A DNA stretch of 64,000 nt from DIGJ01 sp041739345 (GTDB lineage Bacteria; Bacillota; Clostridia; Lachnospirales; Lachnospiraceae). The position numbers and the translations under genes are program-made. Positions 27,839-36,148 of this stretch are shown here, piece by piece. The notes beneath the pieces were generated by a model, which worked only from the letters and a program-made list of their open reading frames with translations, had not been told where the DNA came from and made no database searches. The first letter of the stretch is position 1; the number at the start of each line of letters is the position of its first letter. The stretch covers positions 1 through 64,000 of the forward strand of contig JBGSNZ010000005.1 in assembly GCA_041739345.1 (NCBI GenBank), read 5' to 3'.

Positions 27839-29047
27839 TTATTTTATGATGATATTTGGACAGGTAGCTGAATCAAATTCATCTCCATTTTGAGTATTTG
27901 TTATAATAATTTTCTTATTTGAAATTTGATCAGATAAGTCAGCAATATAAGCATTAATTTCTTTCCATTTGTCCTGAGATTCCTGTGTATCTTGAATATA
28001 TTCTTTAATTGTCGCTAAATCTGTAATTGTTGTAGCCCCGCTTGATAAATCATAGCTTTGCGTACGACTCATTCCATTTAGAGAGTCATTTATTTGAGCC
28101 TCTGCAAGCGCTGTTACTACAACCTTTGTATTTTTAATAACTGATGTTAAAATATATCCTGGTTGTTGATCATCTTTGTTTGCATCGACCTGTATTGCCA
28201 ATTTTCCAACTTCCTTAGCCTTTGAAGCCACTCCATCTCCTACTGCGCCTGCACAAGCATAAACAACATTTGCCCCCTGAACAAAGTATGTTCCTGCTAC
28301 TGAACTTCCTGTTGCAGAATCTGAAAATCCAGCATCATATTTAGCATAAAAATCATAGTTTACACCAAGGTCTTTTGCCACCTTTTGAGCTCCTTCAATG
28401 AATCCAACAGAAAATACTGTGATACCATTTGAATCAGAACCACCTATGAAACCAAATGCTCTTGCTTCTTTAGGTTCAGTAAAGTTATAACCATCTCCAA
28501 ATAAAACAGAAGCATTTTCATTAACTAATACCGATAAAGCTCCCGCTAAGTAAGAAGATTCATTAACATTGTATAAAACGGATATTACATTAGTATGTAT
28601 TGTATCTCCATTTTCATCAACATTTGGTGAAGCATTAAATACAACAAACGTAGTATCTGGATACATTTCAGCAATAGGCTGAGATCCTGCTTCTCCATTA
28701 ATCAAAGCATCAAAATCATATGCCATAGAAAAAATTAAATTATATCCATCTTCTGCGAGCACAGTTAATGTATTACCGATGCTTTCCGTTGGCTCTACCA
28801 CCTTATATTCACAACTATACTGATCTGCTACCTCTTTAGCACCTTCCACAGCTGACTGATTATACCCGTTATCATTTTGTCCTGCCGAATCACATACGAT
28901 AGCTATTTTTAAATCAGACTTTTTCTCATTATCCTTGCTTGTATCCTCGACTTTTGAACTATCAGTTATATCTTCTTTATTCCCACAACCTGTGAACATC
29001 ATTATTGTCATTGCCAATACCATTAAAATCGCTAATTTTTTTTTCAT
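27839..29047 (-). CDS. BMP/PnrA-family nucleoside-binding lipoprotein
   Basis: A 402-aa lipoprotein with a signal peptide and lipobox FTGC (Cys near 21), then an acidic Ser/Lys linker. A PnrA/Bmp domain starts near 47 (KIAIVCDSAGQNDNGYN, the family's start with the ligand-contacting Asn/Asp). Later features include MAYDFDALING and GFIGGSDSNG. PnrA-type proteins bind purine or pyrimidine nucleosides. It presents substrate to the NupOPQ-like proteins downstream. Confidence 0.9.
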   Translation of the reverse strand: MKKKLAILMVLAMTIMMFTGCGNKEDITDSSKVEDTSKDNEKKSDLKIAIVCDSAGQNDNGYNQSAVEGAKEVADQYSCEYKVVEPTESIGNTLTVLAEDGYNLIFSMAYDFDALINGEAGSQPIAEMYPDTTFVVFNASPNVDENGDTIHTNVISVLYNVNESSYLAGALSVLVNENASVLFGDGYNFTEPKEARAFGFIGGSDSNGITVFSVGFIEGAQKVAKDLGVNYDFYAKYDAGFSDSATGSSVAGTYFVQGANVVYACAGAVGDGVASKAKEVGKLAIQVDANKDDQQPGYILTSVIKNTKVVVTALAEAQINDSLNGMSRTQSYDLSSGATTITDLATIKEYIQDTQESQDKWKEINAYIADLSDQISNKKIIITNTQNGDEFDSATCPNIIIK

Positions 29048-29069
29048 AAATAACCTCCTCTAATTAACT

Positions 29070-29798
29070 CTAATTAATTTGATCAATATAGAACTTGTAA
29101 TGATCTGTTCTATAGTAGCACCGGAAATACTCAATCGGTACTTCTTTTCCTAATACATTCCCATAGGTGACACAACCAAATAAAATAACTGGCATATCCG
29201 CACTAATCCCCAAATATCTAGCTACGATTGGCTCTGGTAAAACCGCCTCAACAGTTCGCCTAGCTTTTACAATTGAAATTCCATATTCACTTTGAAGAAT
29301 ATCATATAATGATCTTTTCTCTAAGTCGTATTGATTAAGACCAGGAAATAGTTTTTCAGGAAGATATGTTATTGTATAATTGAGCGGCTCATCATCTGCA
29401 AAAGTTATTCGACCAAAAGAATATAAATTGTCTTCTGTCGTAATATTCAATTGCTTTGCTTTTTTTGCGTCAGCAGTTTTCACTTCTGAAAAAACAGTTT
29501 TTTTAGATGGTGTTTTTCCTAGTTTTTTTACATCTTCCGTACAACTATTAATTGAATATAAGTTTTGACTTGCATTGTCTCCTTTTACATATGTTCCTTT
29601 TCCTTGAATTCTGTAAAGATATCCTTCATTTACTAATTCATCAATTGCCTTCCTTACTGTGATTCGACTAAACTGATATTTTTCAATCAGTTCTCTTTCA
29701 CTCATGATTGGTTCCCCTTCAGCAAAGGTCTCATTTTCAATCATTTTAATTAGTTCTTGGCAGAGAATATAGTATTTCGGCACGCGGCCTTCTATCAC
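29070..29798 (-). CDS. GntR/HutC-family transcription regulator
   Basis: A 242-aa regulator. I chose GTG at 29798 because GGAGG is 8 bases before it; a TTG at 29813 overlaps that site. The N-terminal winged helix (about 5-75) has MSERELIEKYQFSRITVRKAI and YRIQGKGTYV. A UTRA effector domain follows (about 90-240). As first gene of the operon it probably represses its own promoter and is relieved by a nucleoside-derived effector. Confidence 0.9.
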   Translation of the reverse strand: MIEGRVPKYYILCQELIKMIENETFAEGEPIMSERELIEKYQFSRITVRKAIDELVNEGYLYRIQGKGTYVKGDNASQNLYSINSCTEDVKKLGKTPSKKTVFSEVKTADAKKAKQLNITTEDNLYSFGRITFADDEPLNYTITYLPEKLFPGLNQYDLEKRSLYDILQSEYGISIVKARRTVEAVLPEPIVARYLGISADMPVILFGCVTYGNVLGKEVPIEYFRCYYRTDHYKFYIDQIN

Positions 29799-29827
29799 AT
29801 AAATCACCTCCAAATAAATATATTGCT

Positions 29828-29893
29828 ATGTCGTCATGTTGTCATTACCAGTTGTTATATTATATATTATACATAACTGATTCACATTGTCAA
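29828..29893 (-). promoter_or_regulatory. Promoter and tandem repeat of nucleoside operon
   Basis: Minus-strand TTGACA (29888-29893) and TATAAT (29866-29871), spacer 16, near consensus. Thirty bases downstream two adjacent copies of ATGTYGTC (forward strand, 29828-29843) make a tandem repeat overlapping the early transcribed region, a plausible GntR operator that would block transcription. Confidence 0.72.
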
Positions 29894-30241
29894 TAATATA
29901 ATTTTTTATATACATTAATAGCTCTACTTATTTCTATGGTAATATAGTTCTTGACTTCTTTTCCTTTGAAATAAAAGCAAAAATCTTACATAACCCCAGA
30001 ATGTGCCGATTAACAATAGAAAACCTCCGCTCTGGTATTTTGTATCATACCAGGACGGAGGCAATTAATTACCAGCGTTCAATACCGCTGGTTTATTTAA
30101 GTATAAAAAACTAGTATATATCATTTTTATTTTTATGGTAGCGAACAAAATGAACTATATCTTATCGAAAATTATCTTATTGATCATAAAGATCAACTGT
30201 GGTCAGTTAATAATCTCCCTATTCCATTTGAGTCTTCGCCC
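29894..30241. other. Intergenic stretch with hairpins and coding remnants
   Basis: No intact gene. It holds a 14-base match to the end of the deacetylase gene (AATGTGCCGATTAA at 30000-30013, encoding the same CAD-stop), then two hairpins. An open plus-strand stretch (about 30107-30265, no start) reads GSEQNELYLIENYLIDHKD, then QLWSVNNLPIPFES. Its composition looks coding, suggesting a decayed gene that I cannot identify. Confidence 0.35.
30024..30099 (+). terminator. Two adjacent hairpins, the second terminator-like
   Basis: Hairpin 1: CCTCCG...CGGAGG with inner TGGTAT/ATACCA (30024-30061). Hairpin 2: ACCAGCG / CGCTGGT (30071-30092) followed by TTATTT. No intact plus-strand gene now precedes them, which fits a lost gene. 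Confidence 0.5.
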
Positions 30242-30799
30242 CTAGTTCAAGTACTTTTTCTCTAGTTCTTCTAAAAGATTAATATAGTATATTTGAATTC
30301 CTTGCTTTGTGGCCTCCTCTTCAAAGGCCTCGGTCTGCTGATTAATACGTTCTAATGCATCCGAAGCAAGCTGTTTTTCGGCAAATGTATATACTACTTC
30401 ATCTTCTTTACTAATGTGCCTTGTCAAGTGATTTGCATAACCGATTGCATTTGCTATGACATCTAGCCTACTTTCCATATCTCCTGATTTCACACGCTCA
30501 AGTGCTGCTCTCAATTCGCTAATAAATAATCTACCCCAATCATGTTCAACAAGCATCCCATGTTTAACCAAGTTTGTTCCCATTGTTCCTAGATTATCCA
30601 CCATTTCTTTAAAAAGAAACTTTTCTTCTTTTCCATGATGATGAGTATCCGCATACTTTCGAATAAAATCAATCATTTTATCAAAATCTTCATAACAGAT
30701 TTGCTCACCATTTAATATCCGATTGGACGCATTTCTTACAACTTTTAACATCCTGATAATGTATTTATGTTCTTCTACCATTAATTCAATACTATTCAT
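30242..30799 (-). CDS. Hemerythrin-domain protein
   Basis: A 185-aa four-helix-bundle protein. Metal ligands are recognisable: His in EEHKYI (near 11), HHHGKEE (near 53-57), HGMLVEHD (near 79-85) and NHLTRHISKEDEVV (near 122-130). It should bind a di-iron centre for O2 or NO sensing, storage or scavenging. It overlaps the 205-aa gene upstream by 8 bases and shares that gene's Crp/Fnr-controlled promoter. Confidence 0.9.
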   Translation of the reverse strand: MNSIELMVEEHKYIIRMLKVVRNASNRILNGEQICYEDFDKMIDFIRKYADTHHHGKEEKFLFKEMVDNLGTMGTNLVKHGMLVEHDWGRLFISELRAALERVKSGDMESRLDVIANAIGYANHLTRHISKEDEVVYTFAEKQLASDALERINQQTEAFEEEATKQGIQIYYINLLEELEKKYLN

Positions 30800-31409
30800 T
30801 GTAACCTCGCTTTCTTATCAAACTAGTGTCCTCATCTATCCTTTCATATTCTAGTTCGGTTCCCATAAGAGCTCCTTTGATAAATTCTTCTCTGAGTGAA
30901 TAATAGATACTGATAATTCCTTCGACTTCATCCCAATACTTCTTATGAACGCAAGTATTTCTTTTCCACAATACTTTATCTTCATTTTCTTCTATCACGC
31001 GATTTGCATTATCACAAGGCATTCCATCTAACAAACTATCAGTAATAACTTTATACGCCTGCGCTGCACTATTTGTAGTAATTAGTGCGGATTTTTCCTT
31101 CCCTTTTTCCCTAAAAATGGTTCCGATTTTTCCCATTATGTCTGAATCTATCTTCAACACAGCTGTGATGCTGTAAGCTAATTTGTATTCCACCTGGGCT
31201 ACGTAATATTGAAGCCAGCCATGAATATTTCCTTTGTCAACAATTTCTTCCAATGGCCCATCTATCATTGTATCATATTTTGCATCTAATTCATCTCTTA
31301 ATCCAGGTGTAAGCTCGACACTCAACTTTAATATTTCTTCAACCAGTTCTTGCTGCAACTGTATTTTGTTATATAACCAAAAATGAATTGGTCCTAAAAA
31401 TGCACTCAT
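30792..31409 (-). CDS. Conserved unknown, coupled to hemerythrin
   Basis: I cannot name the family of this 205-aa protein. It is soluble and mostly helical, beginning MSAFLGPIHFWLYNKIQLQQ. Conserved-looking Cys/His sites (DGMPCDNAN near 130, NTCVHKKYW near 152) could hold a metal or thiol. GGAGG precedes the ATG. It is the first gene after the operator-controlled promoter and overlaps the hemerythrin gene, so a role in the same redox/NO response is likely. Confidence 0.65.
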   Translation of the reverse strand: MSAFLGPIHFWLYNKIQLQQELVEEILKLSVELTPGLRDELDAKYDTMIDGPLEEIVDKGNIHGWLQYYVAQVEYKLAYSITAVLKIDSDIMGKIGTIFREKGKEKSALITTNSAAQAYKVITDSLLDGMPCDNANRVIEENEDKVLWKRNTCVHKKYWDEVEGIISIYYSLREEFIKGALMGTELEYERIDEDTSLIRKRGYNE

Positions 31410-31466
31410 TTCAAACCTCCTGTTATCTTCTTACTCTGTTTATCGTATACTATAATTCGTACCCTT

Positions 31467-31535
31467 ATTATATCTTCTTTTTATATTTTTAATGTAGCCA
31501 CAGCTACAAATACCAACTAAATTTTATGTTATATT
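31467..31535. promoter_or_regulatory. Shared Crp/Fnr-type operator with two divergent promoters
   Basis: Palindrome TGTAGC-CACA-GCTACA at 31493-31508 (centre 31500.5). A minus-strand TATAAT at 31467-31472 and a plus-strand TATATT at 31530-31535 lie almost equally far on each side, placing the operator near -41.5 for both: class II activator geometry. Neither promoter has a good -35. One bound dimer could switch on both the hemerythrin operon and the DUF1858 gene. Confidence 0.75.
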
Positions 31536-31589
31536 ACTTTTAGCAATTGATTAGTAATAAAACTCAAAAACATTTAAGGAGGTTTTTTT

Positions 31590-31802
31590 ATGCAACATAT
31601 AACTAAAACAATGATTATTGGTGATATACTACAAATTAACCAAGGACTTATACCTATTTTATTAGATTGTGGTATGCACTGTCTTGGATGCCCATCATCA
31701 CAAATGGAATCCCTAGAAGATGCTTGTATGGTTCATGGTATTAATGTTGATAATCTCGTAGACAAGTTGAATGGATATCTAGTATTTTCAGAAACTAAAT
31801 AA
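31590..31802 (+). CDS. DUF1858 protein (ScdA N-terminal-like)
   Basis: A 70-aa single-domain protein with the DUF1858 core: MIIGDILQINQGLIPILLDCG, split here as TMIIGDILQ and CGMHCLGCPSSQMESLEDAC. The CxxxCxxC cysteines resemble the N-terminal part of the iron-cluster repair protein ScdA/YtfE, which is normally fused to a hemerythrin domain. Here the two parts are separate genes from one divergent promoter, suggesting a split ScdA-like system. TAAGGAGG precedes the ATG. Confidence 0.87.
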   Translation: MQHITKTMIIGDILQINQGLIPILLDCGMHCLGCPSSQMESLEDACMVHGINVDNLVDKLNGYLVFSETK

Positions 31803-31831
31803 GTTCAACATTATTTTACAATTTAAATTCT

Positions 31832-31865
31832 AAAAAGCATCTAGGAACGTCTTAGATGCTTTTTT
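31832..31865 (+). terminator. Terminator after DUF1858 gene
   Basis: Stem AAAAAGCATCTA / TAGATGCTTTTT with a 9-base loop and a T-run. Confidence 0.9.
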
Positions 31866-31933
31866 ATAATTAATTGCATGATTCTAACTCTAAAAATTGG
31901 AAATTACATCATATGATATTGTGAGCAACATAA

Positions 31934-31983
31934 GAGAAAGAAATAAAATGCCTATGATTCGTTATCACAATCATAGGCATTTC
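31934..31983 (-). terminator. Terminator of hcp
   Basis: Minus-strand stem AAATGCCTATGATT / AATCATAGGCATTT, then TTTATTTCTTT. About 70 bases after the hcp stop. Confidence 0.85.
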
Positions 31984-32049
31984 ATTTCTTCCATTATATT
32001 TTATAAATCGTTACCGCCGAAGCGTAGTTCCAATTTTAGACAGATCAAA

Positions 32050-33687
32050 TTACTCTAAAAATAATTTGATATCATCTTCTACTGTACCAATTCCTGCAAT
32101 TCCAAAATTCTCCACTAATACATTTGCAACGTTAGGGGAAAGGAAAGCTGGTAATGTTGGTCCTAAGTGAATGTTCTTTACACCTAAGTGTAGTAAAGCG
32201 AGAAGAACGATAACTGCTTTTTGTTCATACCATGCAATGTTAAAAGCAATTGGTAATTCATTAATATCTTCAAGACCAAATACTTCTTTTAGCTTGAGTG
32301 CGATTACCGCTAAAGAGTAAGAATCATTACACTGTCCTGCGTCAAGTACTCTTGGAATTCCATTAATATCGCCAAGGTCTAATTTATTATATTTATACTT
32401 TGCACAGCCTGCTGTCATAATTACCGTATCTTTTGGAAGGGTTTTTGCAAAATCAGTATAGTATTCTCTTGATTTTTGACGTCCATCACAACCTGCCATT
32501 ACAAAGAATTTCTTAATTGCGCCTGATTTTACTGCTTCAACAACCTGATCTGCAAGTGCAAGGACCTGATTATGTGCAAATCCACCAATAATTTCACCTT
32601 CTTCAATCTGTATTGGGGCAGCACATTTCTTAGCCATTTCAATAATAGCGGTAAAATCTTTATTTCCATTGGCATCTTTTTCGATATGTGTACATCCTGC
32701 AAATCCTGACATTCCAGTTGTGAATACTCTTGATTTGTATGAATCTTTTGGTGGTACAATACAGTTTGTTGTCATAAGGATAGGTCCATTAAAGCTTTCA
32801 AACTCTTCTTTTTGTTTCCACCATGCATTTCCATAGTTGCCAACAAAATTGCTGTATTTTTTAAATCCAGGATAATAATGTGCAGGTAACATCTCGGAAT
32901 GTGTATACACATCAACACCGGTTCCCTGTGTCTGCTCGAGAAGCTGCTCTAAATCTCTTAAATCATGACCAGAAATTAAAATACCAGGGTTAGCTCGAAC
33001 ACCAATATTAACCTTTGTAATTTCTGGATTACCGTATGTTGATGTGTTTGCAGTATCAAGAAGTGCCATACCATCAACACCAAACTTACCTGTTTCTAAT
33101 GTAAGGGCAACCAAATCATCTGCACTCAATGTATCATTCAAAGTTGCAGCCAAAGCTTTCTGAATAAATGCATTGATGTCATCGCTATCATATTTTAGTT
33201 CATTTGCATGCTTTACATATGCAGCTAAACCTTTTACTCCATATATGATCAATTCTCTAAGACTTCTAACATCTTCATTTTCTGTAGCAAGAACTCCAAT
33301 GAATGGTGCTTTGGCATCCATCTCTTCTTTTGTTGAAGCATTCCATAATGCTGCTTCATGTAAAGCACTTGTATCTGATAATTTTGCAAGCAACTCTTCC
33401 TTTATCGTAAGAGTATTCAAAATTCTCTGATAGAAAACTTCATTGTCAAAATTAGCATTTGTTATCGTTGTAAAAAGATTCATGACTACATGATGGTTAA
33501 CTTCACTAGAAATCTGCACACTCTGTTTTCTAAGAGCTGTTGTTACCTCACTTAAGCCTTTTGTAACATAAATTAATAAATCCTGTACATTTGCTAAATC
33601 TGGTGTCTTTCCACAGACTCCTGATACGGTACATCCTTTGCATCCCGCTGTTTCCTGACACTGATAACAAAACATTTTGTTTTCCAT
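32050..33687 (-). CDS. hcp: Hydroxylamine reductase / hybrid cluster protein
   Basis: Cytoplasmic 545-aa iron-sulfur enzyme (Hcp) acting on hydroxylamine/NO-derived species. I chose the ATG at 33687 (MENKMFCYQCQ), dropping 12 upstream residues. Cys 7, 10, 19 and 25 form the [4Fe-4S] motif (CYQCQETAGC, GCTVSGVCG). Further hybrid-cluster features include GHDLRDLEQLLEQT, HSEMLPAHYYPGFKK, TNCIVPP, CDGR and AGQCNDSYSLAVIALKL. A Crp/Fnr-type operator is upstream, shared with the divergent regulator gene. Confidence 0.95.
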   Translation of the reverse strand: MENKMFCYQCQETAGCKGCTVSGVCGKTPDLANVQDLLIYVTKGLSEVTTALRKQSVQISSEVNHHVVMNLFTTITNANFDNEVFYQRILNTLTIKEELLAKLSDTSALHEAALWNASTKEEMDAKAPFIGVLATENEDVRSLRELIIYGVKGLAAYVKHANELKYDSDDINAFIQKALAATLNDTLSADDLVALTLETGKFGVDGMALLDTANTSTYGNPEITKVNIGVRANPGILISGHDLRDLEQLLEQTQGTGVDVYTHSEMLPAHYYPGFKKYSNFVGNYGNAWWKQKEEFESFNGPILMTTNCIVPPKDSYKSRVFTTGMSGFAGCTHIEKDANGNKDFTAIIEMAKKCAAPIQIEEGEIIGGFAHNQVLALADQVVEAVKSGAIKKFFVMAGCDGRQKSREYYTDFAKTLPKDTVIMTAGCAKYKYNKLDLGDINGIPRVLDAGQCNDSYSLAVIALKLKEVFGLEDINELPIAFNIAWYEQKAVIVLLALLHLGVKNIHLGPTLPAFLSPNVANVLVENFGIAGIGTVEDDIKLFLE

Positions 33688-33777
33688 ATGATACCTCTTC
33701 TTTCTTTTGCGTATATTATACACTCATTTTATTTTGGCAAATTTTTCTTTCGGTTGCGCTGTTGCCTTTATGAAACG

Positions 33778-33850
33778 ATTATAATATAATTAGAGGCAAA
33801 TAATTGTAGCTATAGCAACAATTATTTCAAAATATAAATACTATTACAAT
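33778..33850. promoter_or_regulatory. Crp/Fnr-type operator between hcp and its regulator
   Basis: TGTAGC-TATA-GCAACA at 33805-33820 (centre 33812.5) matches the 31493 operator at all but one half-site base, with the same 6-4-6 layout. An hcp -10 (minus-strand TATAAT, 33778-33783) lies 29.5 bases from the centre, again putting the site near -41.5. On the other side TACAAT (33845-33850) could serve the regulator gene. Confidence 0.75.
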
Positions 33851-33881
33851 CCATTAGTTAAAACAGAAAGTAGGTACCCTC

Positions 33882-34577
33882 ATGGAGCAAATCTATCCCA
33901 CTTTAATGAATTGTCCTTTATTTATTAATATTAAAGAAAATGAATATCAAGGATTATTATCGTGTATCAATTCTTATATTAAAAGTTATCACAGCAATGA
34001 ATATGTTTTTTTTAGTGGAAGTGAAATAAATTATGTCGGAATTGTTCTTTCTGGATCAGTCGAAATTATCAAAGAAAACCTTGCTGGCTCGCGACATATT
34101 TTAGATTTTTTGGGTCCTTCCAATATTTTTGGAGAAGGCATTGTGTGCACGAATAAAAGAATATCCTCCGTTACCGTAAGAGTTAAGGATGATTCCAAAA
34201 TACTATTCATACCTTATGAAAGGATCATAAAAACCTGTAGCAATTCCTGTGCCTTTCATTTACAGCTTATTAAAAATATGATGATGTTGCTTGGTGAGAA
34301 AAACGATGTCCTTAATCATAAAATAGAACTACTTATGCTAAAAGGCATGCGTGAAAAACTTGCAACCTATCTGCTAAATGAATCAAAAAAACAAAACAGC
34401 CTGACCTTTCAGGTTATTCCTAACCGGAATGAATTAGCTGAATATCTAAATGTCTCTCGTCCCTCTATGTGTCGCGAACTAGCTCGTATGAAAGTAGAGG
34501 GAATATTGGATTATTATCAAAATTCATTTAAAATTATATCAATGGAAGATTTGAAAGAGTGCTTAACTTGCAATTAA
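33882..34577 (+). CDS. Crp/Fnr-family regulator, HcpR-like
   Basis: A 231-aa activator. A cyclic-nucleotide-binding-type fold (about 15-130, EYVFFSGSEINYVGIVLSGSVEI) is followed by a long helix and a Crp-type HTH (about 170-215: NRNELAEYLNVSRPSMCREL). No FNR-type N-terminal Cys cluster, so it may sense NO through haem or another ligand, as HcpR proteins do. It is divergent from hcp. Operators at hcp and at the hemerythrin/DUF1858 promoters suggest it controls all of them. Confidence 0.86.
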   Translation: MEQIYPTLMNCPLFINIKENEYQGLLSCINSYIKSYHSNEYVFFSGSEINYVGIVLSGSVEIIKENLAGSRHILDFLGPSNIFGEGIVCTNKRISSVTVRVKDDSKILFIPYERIIKTCSNSCAFHLQLIKNMMMLLGEKNDVLNHKIELLMLKGMREKLATYLLNESKKQNSLTFQVIPNRNELAEYLNVSRPSMCRELARMKVEGILDYYQNSFKIISMEDLKECLTCN

Positions 34578-34580
34578 TAC

Positions 34581-34627
34581 AAAAAAGGATGATTGCTCAA
34601 TCATATATCTGGCAATCATCCTTTTTT
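34581..34627. terminator. Bidirectional terminator
   Basis: AAAAAAGGATGATTGC / GCAATCATCCTTTTTT, between the convergent regulator and desulfidase genes. Confidence 0.9.
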
Positions 34628-34649
34628 AATCATTTGTATAAATATTTAA

Positions 34650-35198
34650 TCATTCCATATTTTCAGAAATACTTTTCATCGTATAAAAATCAATGTCTAT
34701 GTTTTCATTTTTAAGTTCTTTCATAAAAACTTCCATAAAAATACCAGGTTTCTCTATCCTCTCGATGGATGCCATCGTTTCTTCAAAATTTGGATTTCCT
34801 GAAAATTCGCCACCCCAGTTGCCATCATAGGTGAATTCAATCCCACAACTTGGGCTTCCATCAATTCCAACAACACCTAATAGCTCAAATCGATCTCCAT
34901 GGTTTTGATATTCTTTTAGTTGAAGTATAATTGGTTCGAGCAATTTCTTTGATGCTTCTTTGTAGAACGGGGTATCAAACTGCGAAGCTGCATGTCCCCA
35001 GCGATTGGCACCATATAGCAAAAACTCGGGGCATGGAAGTTGTATTAGTTCAACTCCCTCATCAAGCATTTTTCTTAAAAAATCACGTTTTTGTTCTCTT
35101 TCTTTATTTGCTTCTTCTTTATTCTCATATTTCAATTTAGTGGCATCGTTTAAAAAGCAATGACTTACCACAAGTATTTTTTTCTTCTTTTCTTCCAA
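34650..35198 (-). CDS. TudS-related putative desulfidase (CD3072 type)
   Basis: A 182-aa protein of the DUF523/TudS group. Three conserved Cys positions typical of a [4Fe-4S] ligand set are visible: VVSHCFLN (14), QLPCPEFLLYG (56) and IDGSPSCGIEF (about 117). TudS enzymes remove sulfur from thiouracil-like compounds. The divergent neighbour is an ECF S-component like C. difficile CD3073, so the pair probably takes up and desulfurates a thio-compound. Substrate unknown. Confidence 0.78.
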   Translation of the reverse strand: MEEKKKKILVVSHCFLNDATKLKYENKEEANKEREQKRDFLRKMLDEGVELIQLPCPEFLLYGANRWGHAASQFDTPFYKEASKKLLEPIILQLKEYQNHGDRFELLGVVGIDGSPSCGIEFTYDGNWGGEFSGNPNFEETMASIERIEKPGIFMEVFMKELKNENIDIDFYTMKSISENME

Positions 35199-35396
35199 TC
35201 GAACCGATCTCCTCTTCCATTGTTTATTTGCTTCTACTTATTATTCTATATTATTAATACAGCAATGTTTTATAGTTTTTTTCTATAAATCAAGCCTATC
35301 TATAGAAATACTTAATTTTTCGTTCCTATCATTAACTGCTATACTTTGGGTAAAGGTATACATTACTATATCATATTATATTTGGAGGGTAAACAA

Positions 35397-35996
35397 ATGA
35401 ACAAAGAAATTTCACAAACAAACAGATTAATGCTTTGTGGTCTGGCCATTGCACTTAATATTGTACTTGGTATTATTACAAGTGCTCTAAAACTGCCTCT
35501 CTATTTAGACACAATCGGCACCGTTTTTATTGCAATCTATTTTGGTCCATTGTATGGTGCAACCGTCGGTGGAGCCACTAACTTTTTAACCAGTATCATA
35601 AGTAATATGGCTGGTATGCCATTTATGTTAGTTAGCATTGTAATCGGACTTGTTGTTGGATTTATCTTTAAAAAAGTTAAATTTAGCTTTATTAATGCAT
35701 TATTAGTTGGTCTTTTACTTAGTGTGGTCGCTCCATTAATTGGAACTCCAATTGGAATTGCAGTCTATGGTGGGCTCACAGGAACAGTATCCGACATAGC
35801 CGTACTTTGGCTAAAACAAAGTGGTACAAGTATTTTCACTGCCTCCTTCATTCCAAAAGTATTTAATAATTTATTAGATAAAGTTGGTACTTGTTTAATC
35901 CTTTACTTTGTAATTTTGGCACTTCCTTATGATTTGAAACCAAAAAACTTTGCAAAGACTTTGACAAATAAATTAAACGTTAAAAAAGAAGCATAA
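35397..35996 (+). CDS. ECF transporter S-component (CD3073 type)
   Basis: A 199-aa membrane protein with about six helices. I chose the ATG at 35397 (GGAGGG 7 bases upstream) over the longer form. The segment GIITSALKLPLYLDTIGTVF and the following GPLYGATVGGATNFLTSI are typical of vitamin/nucleobase-type S-components. It needs the shared EcfAA'T module, not present here. The CD3072/CD3073-like pairing points to a sulfur-containing solute. Confidence 0.8.
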   Translation: MNKEISQTNRLMLCGLAIALNIVLGIITSALKLPLYLDTIGTVFIAIYFGPLYGATVGGATNFLTSIISNMAGMPFMLVSIVIGLVVGFIFKKVKFSFINALLVGLLLSVVAPLIGTPIGIAVYGGLTGTVSDIAVLWLKQSGTSIFTASFIPKVFNNLLDKVGTCLILYFVILALPYDLKPKNFAKTLTNKLNVKKEA

Positions 35997-36020
35997 TTAA
36001 ATCTAGCTACTTTATTATAT

Positions 36021-36077
36021 AAAAAGGTTGTTACGAAACATCGTATAAATGCGCGATGACTGTAGCAACCTTTTTTA
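36021..36077. terminator. Bidirectional terminator, end of pel operon
   Basis: AAAAAGGTTGTTAC / GTAGCAACCTTTTTT with an inner CATCGT/GCGATG pairing. It closes the ECF gene on the plus strand and the pel operon on the minus strand. Confidence 0.88.
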
Positions 36078-36148
36078 TTACTATCTCACTGAGTTCAATA
36101 GCATGTTTGACAAATAAATGAGAAATATCCTTTGCATTAAACATCTGC

